From the NCBI GenBank assembly GCA_002311835.1, contig DBZY01000001.1, positions 7,467 through 14,412 of the forward strand: a DNA stretch of 6,946 bases, read 5' to 3'. This document shows positions 1-6,122 of the stretch, piece by piece. The number at the start of each line of letters is the position of its first letter. Within the stretch, counting starts at the first letter, position 1. Origin of the DNA: Proteobacteria bacterium UBA1148. Its GTDB lineage: Bacteria; Pseudomonadota; Gammaproteobacteria; Steroidobacterales; Rariloculaceae. The position numbers and the translations under genes are program-made. The notes beneath the pieces are model-generated. The model did not search any database. It saw only the letters and a list, made by a program, of their open reading frames with translations, and was not told where the DNA came from.

Positions 1-903
1 CACGGTCTAGGTGGGGTGCTCTGGGGCCCACCAACCCAGTTATTGGTCCATGACATTGTCGGTCACGAGCAACTCCAAAGTGCTATTCGGCTAAATTCCA
101 TGGGGCGCTATCTCGGATTACTGGCAGGTCCTGCTGTTGGGAGCGCAATTATGCTAATGCTGGGCCCTGCAAATGGCATTCTTGTGAATGCCTTAATCTA
201 TTTACCCCTCGTCATCTGGCTCTGGAAGGCACCGTATGGACCTAAGTTCAGAAAGAGCAAACCAGTGCCTGCACGCACCGTACACGGTTTTAAGGATATT
301 TTTTCAACTGCGCTCGCTATCGTTGAAAACCGTACCGTCGTTACTATGATCCTACTTGCAGGCAGCGCGGCATTCTTTATTGGAAATGGTTACCACCCTC
401 AGATGCCGGAGTTTGCCTACGATCTCGGATACGGCGACGGAGGTTTGACCTACGGACTCCTGCTAGCAGCAGATGCCTGTGGCGCACTGTTCGCAGGTCT
501 AGTCCTCGAGTCCCTTGGCCTGCTACGACCCCAAGCCAGAAGCGCACTGACTCTGGCAATGCTCTGGTGTTTTTTCATTGCAGCATTTTCGGCATCAACA
601 AGTTATCCAATTGCACTAGCGCTGCTGTTTGCGGTGGGCTTTGTCGAACTCTCATTTAACTCAATGGCGCAAACGCTAGTCCAACTACGGGCACCCCGGG
701 AGATCCGCGGACGTGTCATTGGCCTCTACAACATGTCATCTCTAGGTATGCGCACATTCTCTGGAGTCACGATTGGTGTCGTAGGAGGATATATCGGTAT
801 TCATTGGTCGCTAGCGCTGAGCGCACTGGGACTACTTGTAATTATCGTGATGCTGTTTAAGTACCTCGCGCGACCCGAATCTACAACCACGCCGGCTAAA
901 TAG
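1..903 (+). CDS. MFS transporter, MFS_3/EntS-like, 5'-truncated
   Basis: This is the C-terminal part of a major facilitator superfamily permease of the inner membrane, most like the MFS_3 (EntS-type, proton-driven efflux) group. The reading frame is open from base 1, so the start lies upstream of the window; the GTG at 16 is an internal valine, not a start. About 300 residues are visible, against about 400-430 for the family. I count about eight hydrophobic segments, with a charged cytoplasmic loop at about 71-100 (counting from the GTG) that fits the central MFS loop. A motif-A-like loop, PREIRGRVIGLY (227-238), is typical of MFS_3 proteins. The tail after the last helix is short and polar and ends in a TAG at 901. 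The substrate cannot be inferred. The next gene starts 236 bases downstream, so it is probably not in the same transcription unit. Confidence 0.85.
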   Translation, partial: HGLGGVLWGPPTQLLVHDIVGHEQLQSAIRLNSMGRYLGLLAGPAVGSAIMLMLGPANGILVNALIYLPLVIWLWKAPYGPKFRKSKPVPARTVHGFKDIFSTALAIVENRTVVTMILLAGSAAFFIGNGYHPQMPEFAYDLGYGDGGLTYGLLLAADACGALFAGLVLESLGLLRPQARSALTLAMLWCFFIAAFSASTSYPIALALLFAVGFVELSFNSMAQTLVQLRAPREIRGRVIGLYNMSSLGMRTFSGVTIGVVGGYIGIHWSLALSALGLLVIIVMLFKYLARPESTTTPAK

Positions 904-1139
904 TGCACCGGAAGGCAGCCTCGTTCTATGTGCCCGTATCATCCTTCCGCAAGCTACCCACTTCTCAAAAACCCATTGAAAACCTACCGCAGGGAAAGCC
1001 CTTCCAAGGCCTTGCCGTTCATGGCCCTTATCTAACGCAATCAAATGCCTCTGGTAGATTTCCATTTAATACTACTGCGTGTAACCTCCGAGCATACTAA
1101 AATAGTGAAATCCAACCGCTGAAGGGAAAGGATCCTTGG
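904..1139. other. Intergenic gap, no convincing gene
   Basis: This gap separates the permease from the FAD oxidoreductase. A short open frame (903-1100, plus) overlaps the permease stop but encodes a low-complexity, family-less peptide and has no good ribosome binding site. A 7-base inverted repeat (CGGAAGG at 909-915, CCTTCCG at 943-949) with a 27-base loop follows the permease stop, but no T-tract follows it, so I do not call a terminator. I see an A/T-rich TAAAAT at 1098-1103 but no matching -35, so the promoter of the downstream gene pair is not identified. Confidence 0.5.
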
Positions 1140-2756
1140 ATGACTTCTACTACTCGGCGTAACTTCATAAAGGGCACAGCCACACTTGCACTGATGCCAT
1201 CAGCTGGAAAGGCACAACGTGTTGCCCAAACGCTCAGCGAGCAGTTTGACTACGTAATTGCTGGAGCGGGCCACAACAGCCTTTTATGCGCTGCTTATCT
1301 GGCAAAAGCAGGTAACAGCGTACTGGTACTCGAGGGACGCTCAATGATTGGCGGAGGTGCAAAAACCGCCGAAGTACTGCTGCCGGGTTTTAAAGAGGAC
1401 CTATGTTCAACGGTCCACGGCGGCTTTTCACGTAACCCTGCGTATCTCAACAACGAGATTAATCTGCGTGATTATGGGTACGAACTCATGGATCCTGAGA
1501 TCGTCGTCCACGTTCCTTTTCTGGACGGTGCCTCGTTAACGGTCTTCCGTGAGGATACAGAGCGCACAGCTGAAACCATCGCTAAGCTGTCTAAGAAAGA
1601 TGCAGAAACATTCAGACGCTTAGCACCTTCACGAGCGAAATTCCTAGGCATGTCACAAGCAGAACGCTCACAGTCGCGTGAGGGCATTTTCTGGCGACGG
1701 CTTGGGGAACTTTCAGGTTACGACGCTGGGAGGCAGATCTGGGAAAGTCCATATATGCAAGCGGCCAATCTAACTACAGGCCATTTCAGCGGTGTCCCAG
1801 GCAGCGATATTGGCACCGGCAATCAGGCAGTCACGATGATTGGTCATTTACGCGGACGACCCATCCCTCGGGGTGGATCCGGCATGCTGTCAACCGCGTT
1901 GGGACGCTTTATCGAAGCACACGACGGGGTGATTCAAACCAGCAAACCAGTGGAGCAGCTTATTATCGAAAGGGGCCGATGTGCTGGTGTGGAATGCCGA
2001 GACGGTAGTCAGTACCGCGCCAGAAAAGGCGTCGTATCCACCATACATATCAAACATCTTATCGAGATGGCGCCTCGCGAATTATGGGGCGAGGAATTGC
2101 TTGATATTGTTGATATCTGGCAACCAGAACATGCGATGTTCGCGTTTACCTTCGCTCTTTCAGCTCCACCAAGATATGCATCTTCAGAGGGGGAGACAAT
2201 CGAGCCCTGTGAAGCCGCTATTCTTCAACGCCCTGAAAGTATCTTTATGTTGAATGCAGATCAGGCAAGCGGAGAACTTAATATTGATGACTATCCTATC
2301 CAGGTTGTGCATGCCTCAAACGTTGATTCAACCAGAGCACCAGCGGGCTTCGGTTCTGTCAAAATTGAGGGCACTATGCCTTATGAACTCAAAGAAGGGC
2401 CAGGGCACTGGGATACAATCAAGGAGCGAGTTGCCGATCAATTATTGGCGTATTACGTGCGCCACACTACCAATCTCACAAAAGACAACGTTCTTGCTAA
2501 GGTGCTTATGAGCCCACTCGATATTGAACGGATGAACCCGGCCATGTGGCGAGGGAGCGTACACCAACGTCTAAGAACATTTAACAACTTCACACCATAC
2601 CGTTTATCGATTCCTGGTCTCTATCACACAGGTGGCTGCACCGAGGGCGGGGGTTCTATCACAGGACGGCCTGGTCGGGCAGCCGCTGCTGTCGTTCTCC
2701 AAGACGACGGTAAATCCCTTGAGGAAGTTGCTTCCCAGCAAACTCGACGCGGGTAG
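1140..2756 (+). CDS. Tat-exported FAD oxidoreductase, PYROXD2/phytoene desaturase-like
   Basis: A 538-residue FAD-dependent amine-oxidase/phytoene-desaturase-fold protein (COG1233-like, close in pattern to PYROXD2). A twin-arginine signal is clear: TRRNFIK at 5-11, a hydrophobic stretch to about 19, and a likely cleavage site after GKA (25), so the enzyme should fold with FAD in the cytoplasm and act in the periplasm. The ADP-binding beta-alpha-beta begins at 37 (DYVIAGAGHNSL) and ends at the acidic residue of VLVLE (65). The usual third glycine of GxGxxG is Ser47. MIGGGAKT (about 69-76) matches the conserved GG loop. The C-terminal FAD motif is GGCTEGGGSITGRPGRAAA, from 498. The ATG is preceded by AAGGA at 1128-1132 with a 7-base spacer. 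The substrate is unknown; the close downstream cytochrome suggests a dehydrogenase rather than an oxidase, which is inference. Confidence 0.85.
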   Translation: MTSTTRRNFIKGTATLALMPSAGKAQRVAQTLSEQFDYVIAGAGHNSLLCAAYLAKAGNSVLVLEGRSMIGGGAKTAEVLLPGFKEDLCSTVHGGFSRNPAYLNNEINLRDYGYELMDPEIVVHVPFLDGASLTVFREDTERTAETIAKLSKKDAETFRRLAPSRAKFLGMSQAERSQSREGIFWRRLGELSGYDAGRQIWESPYMQAANLTTGHFSGVPGSDIGTGNQAVTMIGHLRGRPIPRGGSGMLSTALGRFIEAHDGVIQTSKPVEQLIIERGRCAGVECRDGSQYRARKGVVSTIHIKHLIEMAPRELWGEELLDIVDIWQPEHAMFAFTFALSAPPRYASSEGETIEPCEAAILQRPESIFMLNADQASGELNIDDYPIQVVHASNVDSTRAPAGFGSVKIEGTMPYELKEGPGHWDTIKERVADQLLAYYVRHTTNLTKDNVLAKVLMSPLDIERMNPAMWRGSVHQRLRTFNNFTPYRLSIPGLYHTGGCTEGGGSITGRPGRAAAAVVLQDDGKSLEEVASQQTRRG

Positions 2757-2779
2757 CCTGTAGAAAGCAGTAGGTCTGT

Positions 2780-3352
2780 ATGAACTATAACGTGCGAAGT
2801 GCATACAACGTCTCAGCGGGTGTCTTGTCCGTCACCCTCTTCTTGTTACTGATGCTCGGAGCACGCGCTCAGCAAGAAGTAGTCCAGGAGGTGCCAGACA
2901 ACTTTGCAATGCACCCAGCACCTGTGCAGCCGATCCCATACAGCCACCAGCTTCATCTTACGCTTGGCTTGGTTTGCGAAACATGTCACACAGGAGCGGA
3001 ATCAAGTTCATCGATGGGATTCCCAGCAACCAGTACCTGTATGGCATGCCACAATACGGTTGCTACGGACCGCCCCTCTATCGCGCAGTTGTCCGAAATC
3101 TCAGCCTCTGGTGAACCGATACCTTGGCAACGAGTTTACCGGGTTCTTGCCGGAGTAACCTGGAGCCACGCACCACACCTCGAGGCAGGAGTGCAATGTG
3201 GAGCGTGTCATGGGGATGTCGCGCAACAAGAGACGATGGCGATGACCACCAGCGTGACGGCTATGGCAAGCTGTATCAGTTGCCATGAAGCGCATGCAGC
3301 AGATACCGCTTGTGCAACCTGCCATTCTTGGCCCCTAAATGAGTTTCCATGA
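2780..3352 (+). CDS. Exported pentahaem c-type cytochrome (cytochrome c3/c7-like)
   Basis: A 190-residue periplasmic electron carrier. An N-terminal hydrophobic segment (about 11-28) followed by ARA-QQ looks like a Sec signal peptide cut after residue 30; a retained membrane anchor is possible. Five CxxCH haem-binding motifs are visible: CETCH 66-70, CMACH 87-91, CGACH 140-144, CISCH 165-169 and CATCH 178-182. Extra histidines at 56, 59, 130, 133 and 172 can serve as distal ligands, giving five candidates for five bis-His haems. The segments 55-72 and 129-146 share the pattern SHxxHLxxGxxCxxCHxG, pointing to internal duplication, and IPWQRVYRV before the second copy is a frequent feature of this cytochrome group. 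The gene starts 23 bases after the FAD oxidoreductase, with a weak AGTAGG ribosome binding site (2769-2774). I infer that it accepts electrons from that enzyme. Maturation by a Ccm or Ccs system is required. Confidence 0.88.
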   Translation: MNYNVRSAYNVSAGVLSVTLFLLLMLGARAQQEVVQEVPDNFAMHPAPVQPIPYSHQLHLTLGLVCETCHTGAESSSSMGFPATSTCMACHNTVATDRPSIAQLSEISASGEPIPWQRVYRVLAGVTWSHAPHLEAGVQCGACHGDVAQQETMAMTTSVTAMASCISCHEAHAADTACATCHSWPLNEFP

Positions 3353-3398
3353 CACCCTGAAGAGTCTTTTTTCAAGCAATGAATCAAGGCGGAAATAA

Positions 3399-3675
3399 AT
3401 GTCTAGCGAAATCAAGATAGAAAGCGGGGTGCCACTTCCAAAACGCGCAAGCAAAATTCCATTACCGAAAGGTGTGGATGAAGCGTTAGGCCGAATGAAT
3501 GTGGGGCAATCCTTGCGATTCTGTATTCATCGCCCGTTGTGTTTCGGGATCGCCGGAATACAACGCGGTGATGAATAAGAAATCCTACTTACAGCGATCT
3601 AAAGGCCGGAGGTTTGTTTCCAGGTCTGCCACAAAGGAGGGTGTGGAAGGCTTGCGTGTCTGGAGAGTTTCGTGA
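3399..3675 (+). pseudogene. Frameshifted small phage-type gene (DUF7303-like)
   Basis: Two overlapping frames together encode one small protein of about 90 residues. The first frame begins at ATG 3399, after AAGGCGGA (3386-3393), and reads IKIESGVPLPKRASK then MNVG, before running on to a TAA at 3576. The second frame (+1) carries DSVFIA from 3517, then SPEYNAVMNKKSYLQ, KGRRFVSRS and GLRVWRVS, ending in TGA at 3673. The order I-E-x-G-[IV]-P-[IL]-P, V-G-D-S, G-R-x-F-x-x-R, R-V-W-R matches small phage and mobile-element proteins that I recall as DUF7303; the exact family name is from memory. Deleting 10 bases (3507-3516) restores VGDSVFI, and deleting one base (3516) also restores the frame. 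As it stands the gene makes a 59-residue truncated product. A sequencing error or a recoding event is a less likely alternative. Confidence 0.6.
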
Positions 3676-3809
3676 AGCTCAGTCTAGGCCCAGAAAATAA
3701 AGAAGTTCTCATTGAAATTTTGATAGCCTTGTCACACTGGTTTCCTGATAACTATGATGAAATAAAAAACCTCTTTAAGTGTCCCATCAAAATAGGATCT
3801 GTTTCGTAG
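3672..3809 (+). CDS. Small hypothetical protein, 45 aa, translationally coupled
   Basis: A 45-codon ORF that starts with GTG at 3672 and ends with TAG at 3807. The start overlaps the TGA of the preceding small gene in the sequence GTGA, the classic arrangement of translational coupling. A good ribosome binding site, GGAG at 3662-3665, lies 6 bases upstream of the GTG. The product is acidic to neutral, with a plausible amphipathic helix (KEVLIEILIALSHWF, about 10-24) and a second helix-like stretch (DEIKNLFK, 29-36). I do not recognise a family and propose no function. If the preceding gene is broken, coupled translation of this ORF would be reduced because ribosomes in the first frame stop about 95 bases too early. 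A promoter candidate for the next gene lies inside it. Confidence 0.4.
   Translation: MKLSLGPENKEVLIEILIALSHWFPDNYDEIKNLFKCPIKIGSVS
3729..3758 (+). promoter_or_regulatory. Candidate sigma-70 promoter for the DUF6152 gene
   Basis: A -35-like TTGTCA (3729-3734) and a -10-like TATGAT (3753-3758) each match the consensus at five of six positions and are separated by 18 bases. Transcription would start near 3765, giving a leader of about 70 bases before ATG 3837. It is the best promoter-like pair I found in the gap, but the surrounding DNA is A/T-rich and chance matches are common. Confidence 0.4.
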
Positions 3810-3836
3810 AATAGTCCGAATCGTCGGAGCAAGGTT

Positions 3837-4847
3837 ATGAGAATCACACCTATCACGTTATTACTACTCATTCTACCGTTCGATCTATCTGCTCATCACT
3901 CCCGTGCGGAATATGTTGAGGAGATCGAGCTTGAAGGCACACTCGTTGATATTCTCTGGCGAAACCCGCATCCGGGATTCACCATAGAAGTTGAAGAGAA
4001 CGGGCAAATCATAAGTTGGACACTTGAAGGATGGAGTTCACTCAATGGATTTACCCGCGTCGGTATAACTCCAGATCGATTCGAATTGGGCGACACCATC
4101 AAGGTTTTTGGCCGCATTTCGGAGCGCCGTGCGGGGCGCATTCTTAGCACGCATATCCTTCTGGCTGACGGAACTGAGGCTGTACTAATGCGCCAGGCCG
4201 ATCCGTACTGGGGCGAATCTGAACATTTGGGTGGAAAGGATAGATGGGAAACTGAAACCCAAGCAGCTATCGTAAATGCCTCTGAAGAGAACAGAGGGAT
4301 CTTTCGCGTTTGGAGCTACCCGTCACCCGACATGCGGACTAAGTATTATTGGCCATTAACGGAATCTGCTCAGGCGGCACGCGCAGAGTGGGATATCGTT
4401 GACAACTATGCGACACGTTGCGAACCAAAAGGCATGCCCGGGAGCATGATAACTACGAATCCTTTTGAGTTTATCGATCAAGGAGAAACGATCAGAGTAC
4501 GAGGGTATGAGCTCGACATCGTTCGAACAGTTTATATGAATAACTCTATGGATCCGTCTGCACAATCGCCGAGCATACAAGGTTTTTCTGTAGGCCATTG
4601 GGAAAATGAGAGTACGCTTGTAATCCATACATCTCGCATTAATTTTCCTTACTTGAGCACGACCGGGATTCCCTTGAGTGAAACAGTGGAAGCAATCGAG
4701 CGATATACCTTGAGCGAAGATCAGACACGACTTGATTTTCATTTTTCTATCACGGATCCAGAAACTTTTACGGAACCAGCTACGTATGAATACTACTGGC
4801 TGGCTCTTGGAGAAGAGTTTGGTCAATACGAGTGTGACGTCCATTAG
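3837..4847 (+). CDS. Secreted DUF6152 family protein
   Basis: A 336-residue protein of unknown function. A short Sec signal peptide (1-19, hydrophobic core LLLLILPF) ends at LSA, so the predicted mature protein begins HHSRAEY. Residues 20-115 carry the DUF6152 pattern: HHS at the mature N-terminus, LEGTLVDILWRNPHPGF, W-x-LEGWSSLNG, a GDTIKVFGR segment and an xILLADG strand. This suggests a small beta-barrel of OB-like type; the fold is inference. The remaining part (about 130-336) is a second beta-rich region with YATRCEPKGMP around Cys195 and VRTVYMNN further on, a pattern I associate with longer DUF6152 proteins in environmental proteobacteria. Location is the periplasm or outside the cell. 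The start is supported by GGAG at 3826-3829, 7 bases upstream. Its substrate or partner is unknown; no lipobox is present. Confidence 0.8.
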   Translation: MRITPITLLLLILPFDLSAHHSRAEYVEEIELEGTLVDILWRNPHPGFTIEVEENGQIISWTLEGWSSLNGFTRVGITPDRFELGDTIKVFGRISERRAGRILSTHILLADGTEAVLMRQADPYWGESEHLGGKDRWETETQAAIVNASEENRGIFRVWSYPSPDMRTKYYWPLTESAQAARAEWDIVDNYATRCEPKGMPGSMITTNPFEFIDQGETIRVRGYELDIVRTVYMNNSMDPSAQSPSIQGFSVGHWENESTLVIHTSRINFPYLSTTGIPLSETVEAIERYTLSEDQTRLDFHFSITDPETFTEPATYEYYWLALGEEFGQYECDVH

Positions 4848-4907
4848 AGGCGAACGCTTCCCCTGTTCGTAAGCGGATTTTTGCTGAGCTCGATAAGACG
4901 CTAAAGA

Positions 4908-4917
4908 GCTCCGGAGC
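4908..4917. repeat. 10-base palindrome covering the RidA ribosome binding site
   Basis: GCTCCGGAGC is a perfect 10-base palindrome whose right half contains the GGAG (4913-4916) placed 7 bases before the ATG at 4924. Its left half overlaps the second of two GAGCTC copies (4886-4891 and 4906-4911) that could form a 6-base-pair hairpin with a 14-base loop. A palindrome with no loop cannot fold on itself, so this is more likely chance or a dimeric protein site than an RNA switch. Confidence 0.3.
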
Positions 4918-4923
4918 AACTTC

Positions 4924-5334
4924 ATGATAGAGATTAAGATGGAAAATCCGAAGGAGTTACCAGATCCGTATGGTCCATACACCCACATAGCTCGACTAAA
5001 GAATCACCACGAACTGATCTTTGTTGCTGGACAGCTATCAGTCGATAAAGAGGGAAATATTGTCGGGAAAAATAATTTCGAACAGCAATGCGCCCAAGTT
5101 TACGAGAATATCGGAACAGCGCTTAGAGGAATCGGTGCGGATTACTCGAACATTGTGCAATTCACAACCTACCTCGCAAGCGCTGAGCACATTCCACTGA
5201 TTTACGATTGGCGGAAACGTGAGTTTCCAAACATATTCCCCGCGGGAGATTACCCTCCAAATACCTTGTTAGTGGTCGAACGTTTGGTCAATGAGGACTT
5301 TTTAATCGAAGTACAAACAGTTGCGGCACTCTAA
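4924..5334 (+). CDS. RidA family (YjgF/YER057c/UK114) enamine/imine deaminase
   Basis: A 136-residue cytoplasmic protein of the Rid family, which forms trimers and hydrolyses reactive enamine/imine intermediates to ketoacids and ammonia. Family signatures occur in order: FVAGQLS (about 33-39), FEQQCAQVYENIGTALRGIG (52-71), the IVQFTTYL strand and the C-terminal VVERLVNEDFLIEVQTVA. Arg120 aligns with the carboxylate-binding Arg105 of E. coli RidA and Glu129 with Glu120, so deaminase chemistry is likely retained. The position of Ser30 of RidA is alanine here (FVAGQ instead of VSGQ). The chosen ATG has GGAG 7 bases upstream; a second ATG at 4939 would remove five residues. It could act as a general housekeeping RidA or in a specific pathway such as 2-aminomuconate deamination; the sequence alone does not decide. 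The stop overlaps that of the convergent hydrolase gene. Confidence 0.9.
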   Translation: MIEIKMENPKELPDPYGPYTHIARLKNHHELIFVAGQLSVDKEGNIVGKNNFEQQCAQVYENIGTALRGIGADYSNIVQFTTYLASAEHIPLIYDWRKREFPNIFPAGDYPPNTLLVVERLVNEDFLIEVQTVAAL

Positions 5335-6095
5335 GAAAATACGAATTTCTTCATATCTTTAAAAACCTCACTATTCTCAGAAGCACACTCATCCAAAATA
5401 GAGTAGTGGTGAAGCCCGGTCCATTCTCGGAAGAGAACAGGAACCTCCCTGGCCTGCAAAGCTGCGGAGTAAGCTTCGGCCTGCCGTCGTAACGCCAATC
5501 GCTCATCAGCGCCAACCCCCACTAGACAATTTACCTGTGGTGGATTCAGAAATGGGCTACACGTGGCGGCAATCTCAGGGACTAATCTCAATCCATCGTT
5601 GATGGGTGTGTCCAAGAGGGGACGCAGATCATAAATACCACTCAAACATATTATTTTGTCTGCCTTTGATCCGGCCTTTGCCGCCAACTGCGCCCCCGCA
5701 GACCATCCCATAAGGATTATTTTAAATTTCGACTCGCCCTTAATAAAGGCCACACCGCGTTTGACGGACTCTATGATCTGCGGGACCGTAGCCTCCGGGG
5801 CAAGTGGATAACCCAGCATCGCAACATCGGCGCCAGCATTCAGCCACGGCTCAGCTAAGAATGTGAACTCATCCTTGTGATTCCATTGCCAATAACCGCC
5901 ATGAATGAAAATCACAGTGCAAGTGGGGGTGTTAGCAGGAAACCAATCAATACGCTCGCGGGGATGAGCCCCAAAACTAATGTCTAGAAACGCGTCTGTC
6001 CTCGAGCGGATGGACTCACTAGTGTGTTGCCACTTTGTAAAATAATCTTCCCAATCCTCAACAGCTGAACGGTTATCATAATCGTGGGATTCCAT
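5331..6095 (-). CDS. Alpha/beta hydrolase, kynurenine formamidase-like
   Basis: A 254-residue cytoplasmic serine hydrolase. The oxyanion motif HGGYW (65-69) is the hallmark of the arylformamidase/kynurenine formamidase (AFMID/BNA7) branch of the alpha/beta hydrolases. GWSAG (130-134) supplies the nucleophile Ser132; Asp197 in GVGADE is the likely acid and His230 in GLHHYSIL the base, so the triad is complete and correctly ordered. There is no signal peptide. An in-frame TAA lies two codons upstream of the ATG, which makes this the first possible ATG. The ribosome binding site is poor (GGGA about 13 bases away), suggesting coupling to the upstream lyase gene, which ends 27 bases before it on the same strand. 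The family also contains esterases and carbamate hydrolases, so N-formylkynurenine as substrate is only one possibility; no other kynurenine-pathway gene is visible. Confidence 0.8.
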   Translation of the reverse strand: MESHDYDNRSAVEDWEDYFTKWQHTSESIRSRTDAFLDISFGAHPRERIDWFPANTPTCTVIFIHGGYWQWNHKDEFTFLAEPWLNAGADVAMLGYPLAPEATVPQIIESVKRGVAFIKGESKFKIILMGWSAGAQLAAKAGSKADKIICLSGIYDLRPLLDTPINDGLRLVPEIAATCSPFLNPPQVNCLVGVGADERLALRRQAEAYSAALQAREVPVLFREWTGLHHYSILDECASENSEVFKDMKKFVFS

Positions 6096-6122
6096 TGGTT
6101 ATTCGATATCCCAGAAACAGCG

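Larger units (their letters stand above)
3353..3836. other. Accessory interval with small and broken phage-like genes
   Basis: This 484-base stretch between the cytochrome and the DUF6152 gene contains no ORF of normal length. It holds a frameshifted phage-type gene (3399-3675), a coupled 45-codon ORF (3672-3809) and a promoter candidate (3729-3758). The last part, from about 3690, is visibly richer in A/T than the flanking genes. No transposase, integrase, attachment-site repeats or inverted terminal repeats are visible, so how these genes arrived cannot be told. Confidence 0.5.

Noticed and set aside
832..1065. Short minus-strand frame after the permease
   Set aside because: It overlaps the permease C-terminus, is rich in Arg and Gly as expected for an antisense shadow, and has no family resemblance.
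903..1100. Short plus-strand frame overlapping the permease stop
   Set aside because: The start is an unsupported GTG, the product matches no family I know, and the overlap can arise by chance in a stop-poor stretch.
3355..3375. T-run after the cytochrome gene as a terminator
   Set aside because: The six-T run at about 3367-3372 is not preceded by a GC-rich stem; only A/T-rich partial pairing (TGAA with TTCA) is possible.
4851..4882. Hairpin plus five Ts after the DUF6152 gene as a terminator
   Set aside because: Two 5-base-pair stems (CGAAC/GTTCG and CGCTT/AAGCG) compete with each other and have 9- and 11-base loops, so stability is probably too low for a confident call.
4356..4988. Open frame of 210 codons on the minus strand
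   Set aside because: It lies opposite the DUF6152 gene, which has a signal peptide, a family pattern and a ribosome binding site. The minus-strand product is rich in Arg, Ser and Cys, has no family pattern, and runs across the gap and the RidA start.
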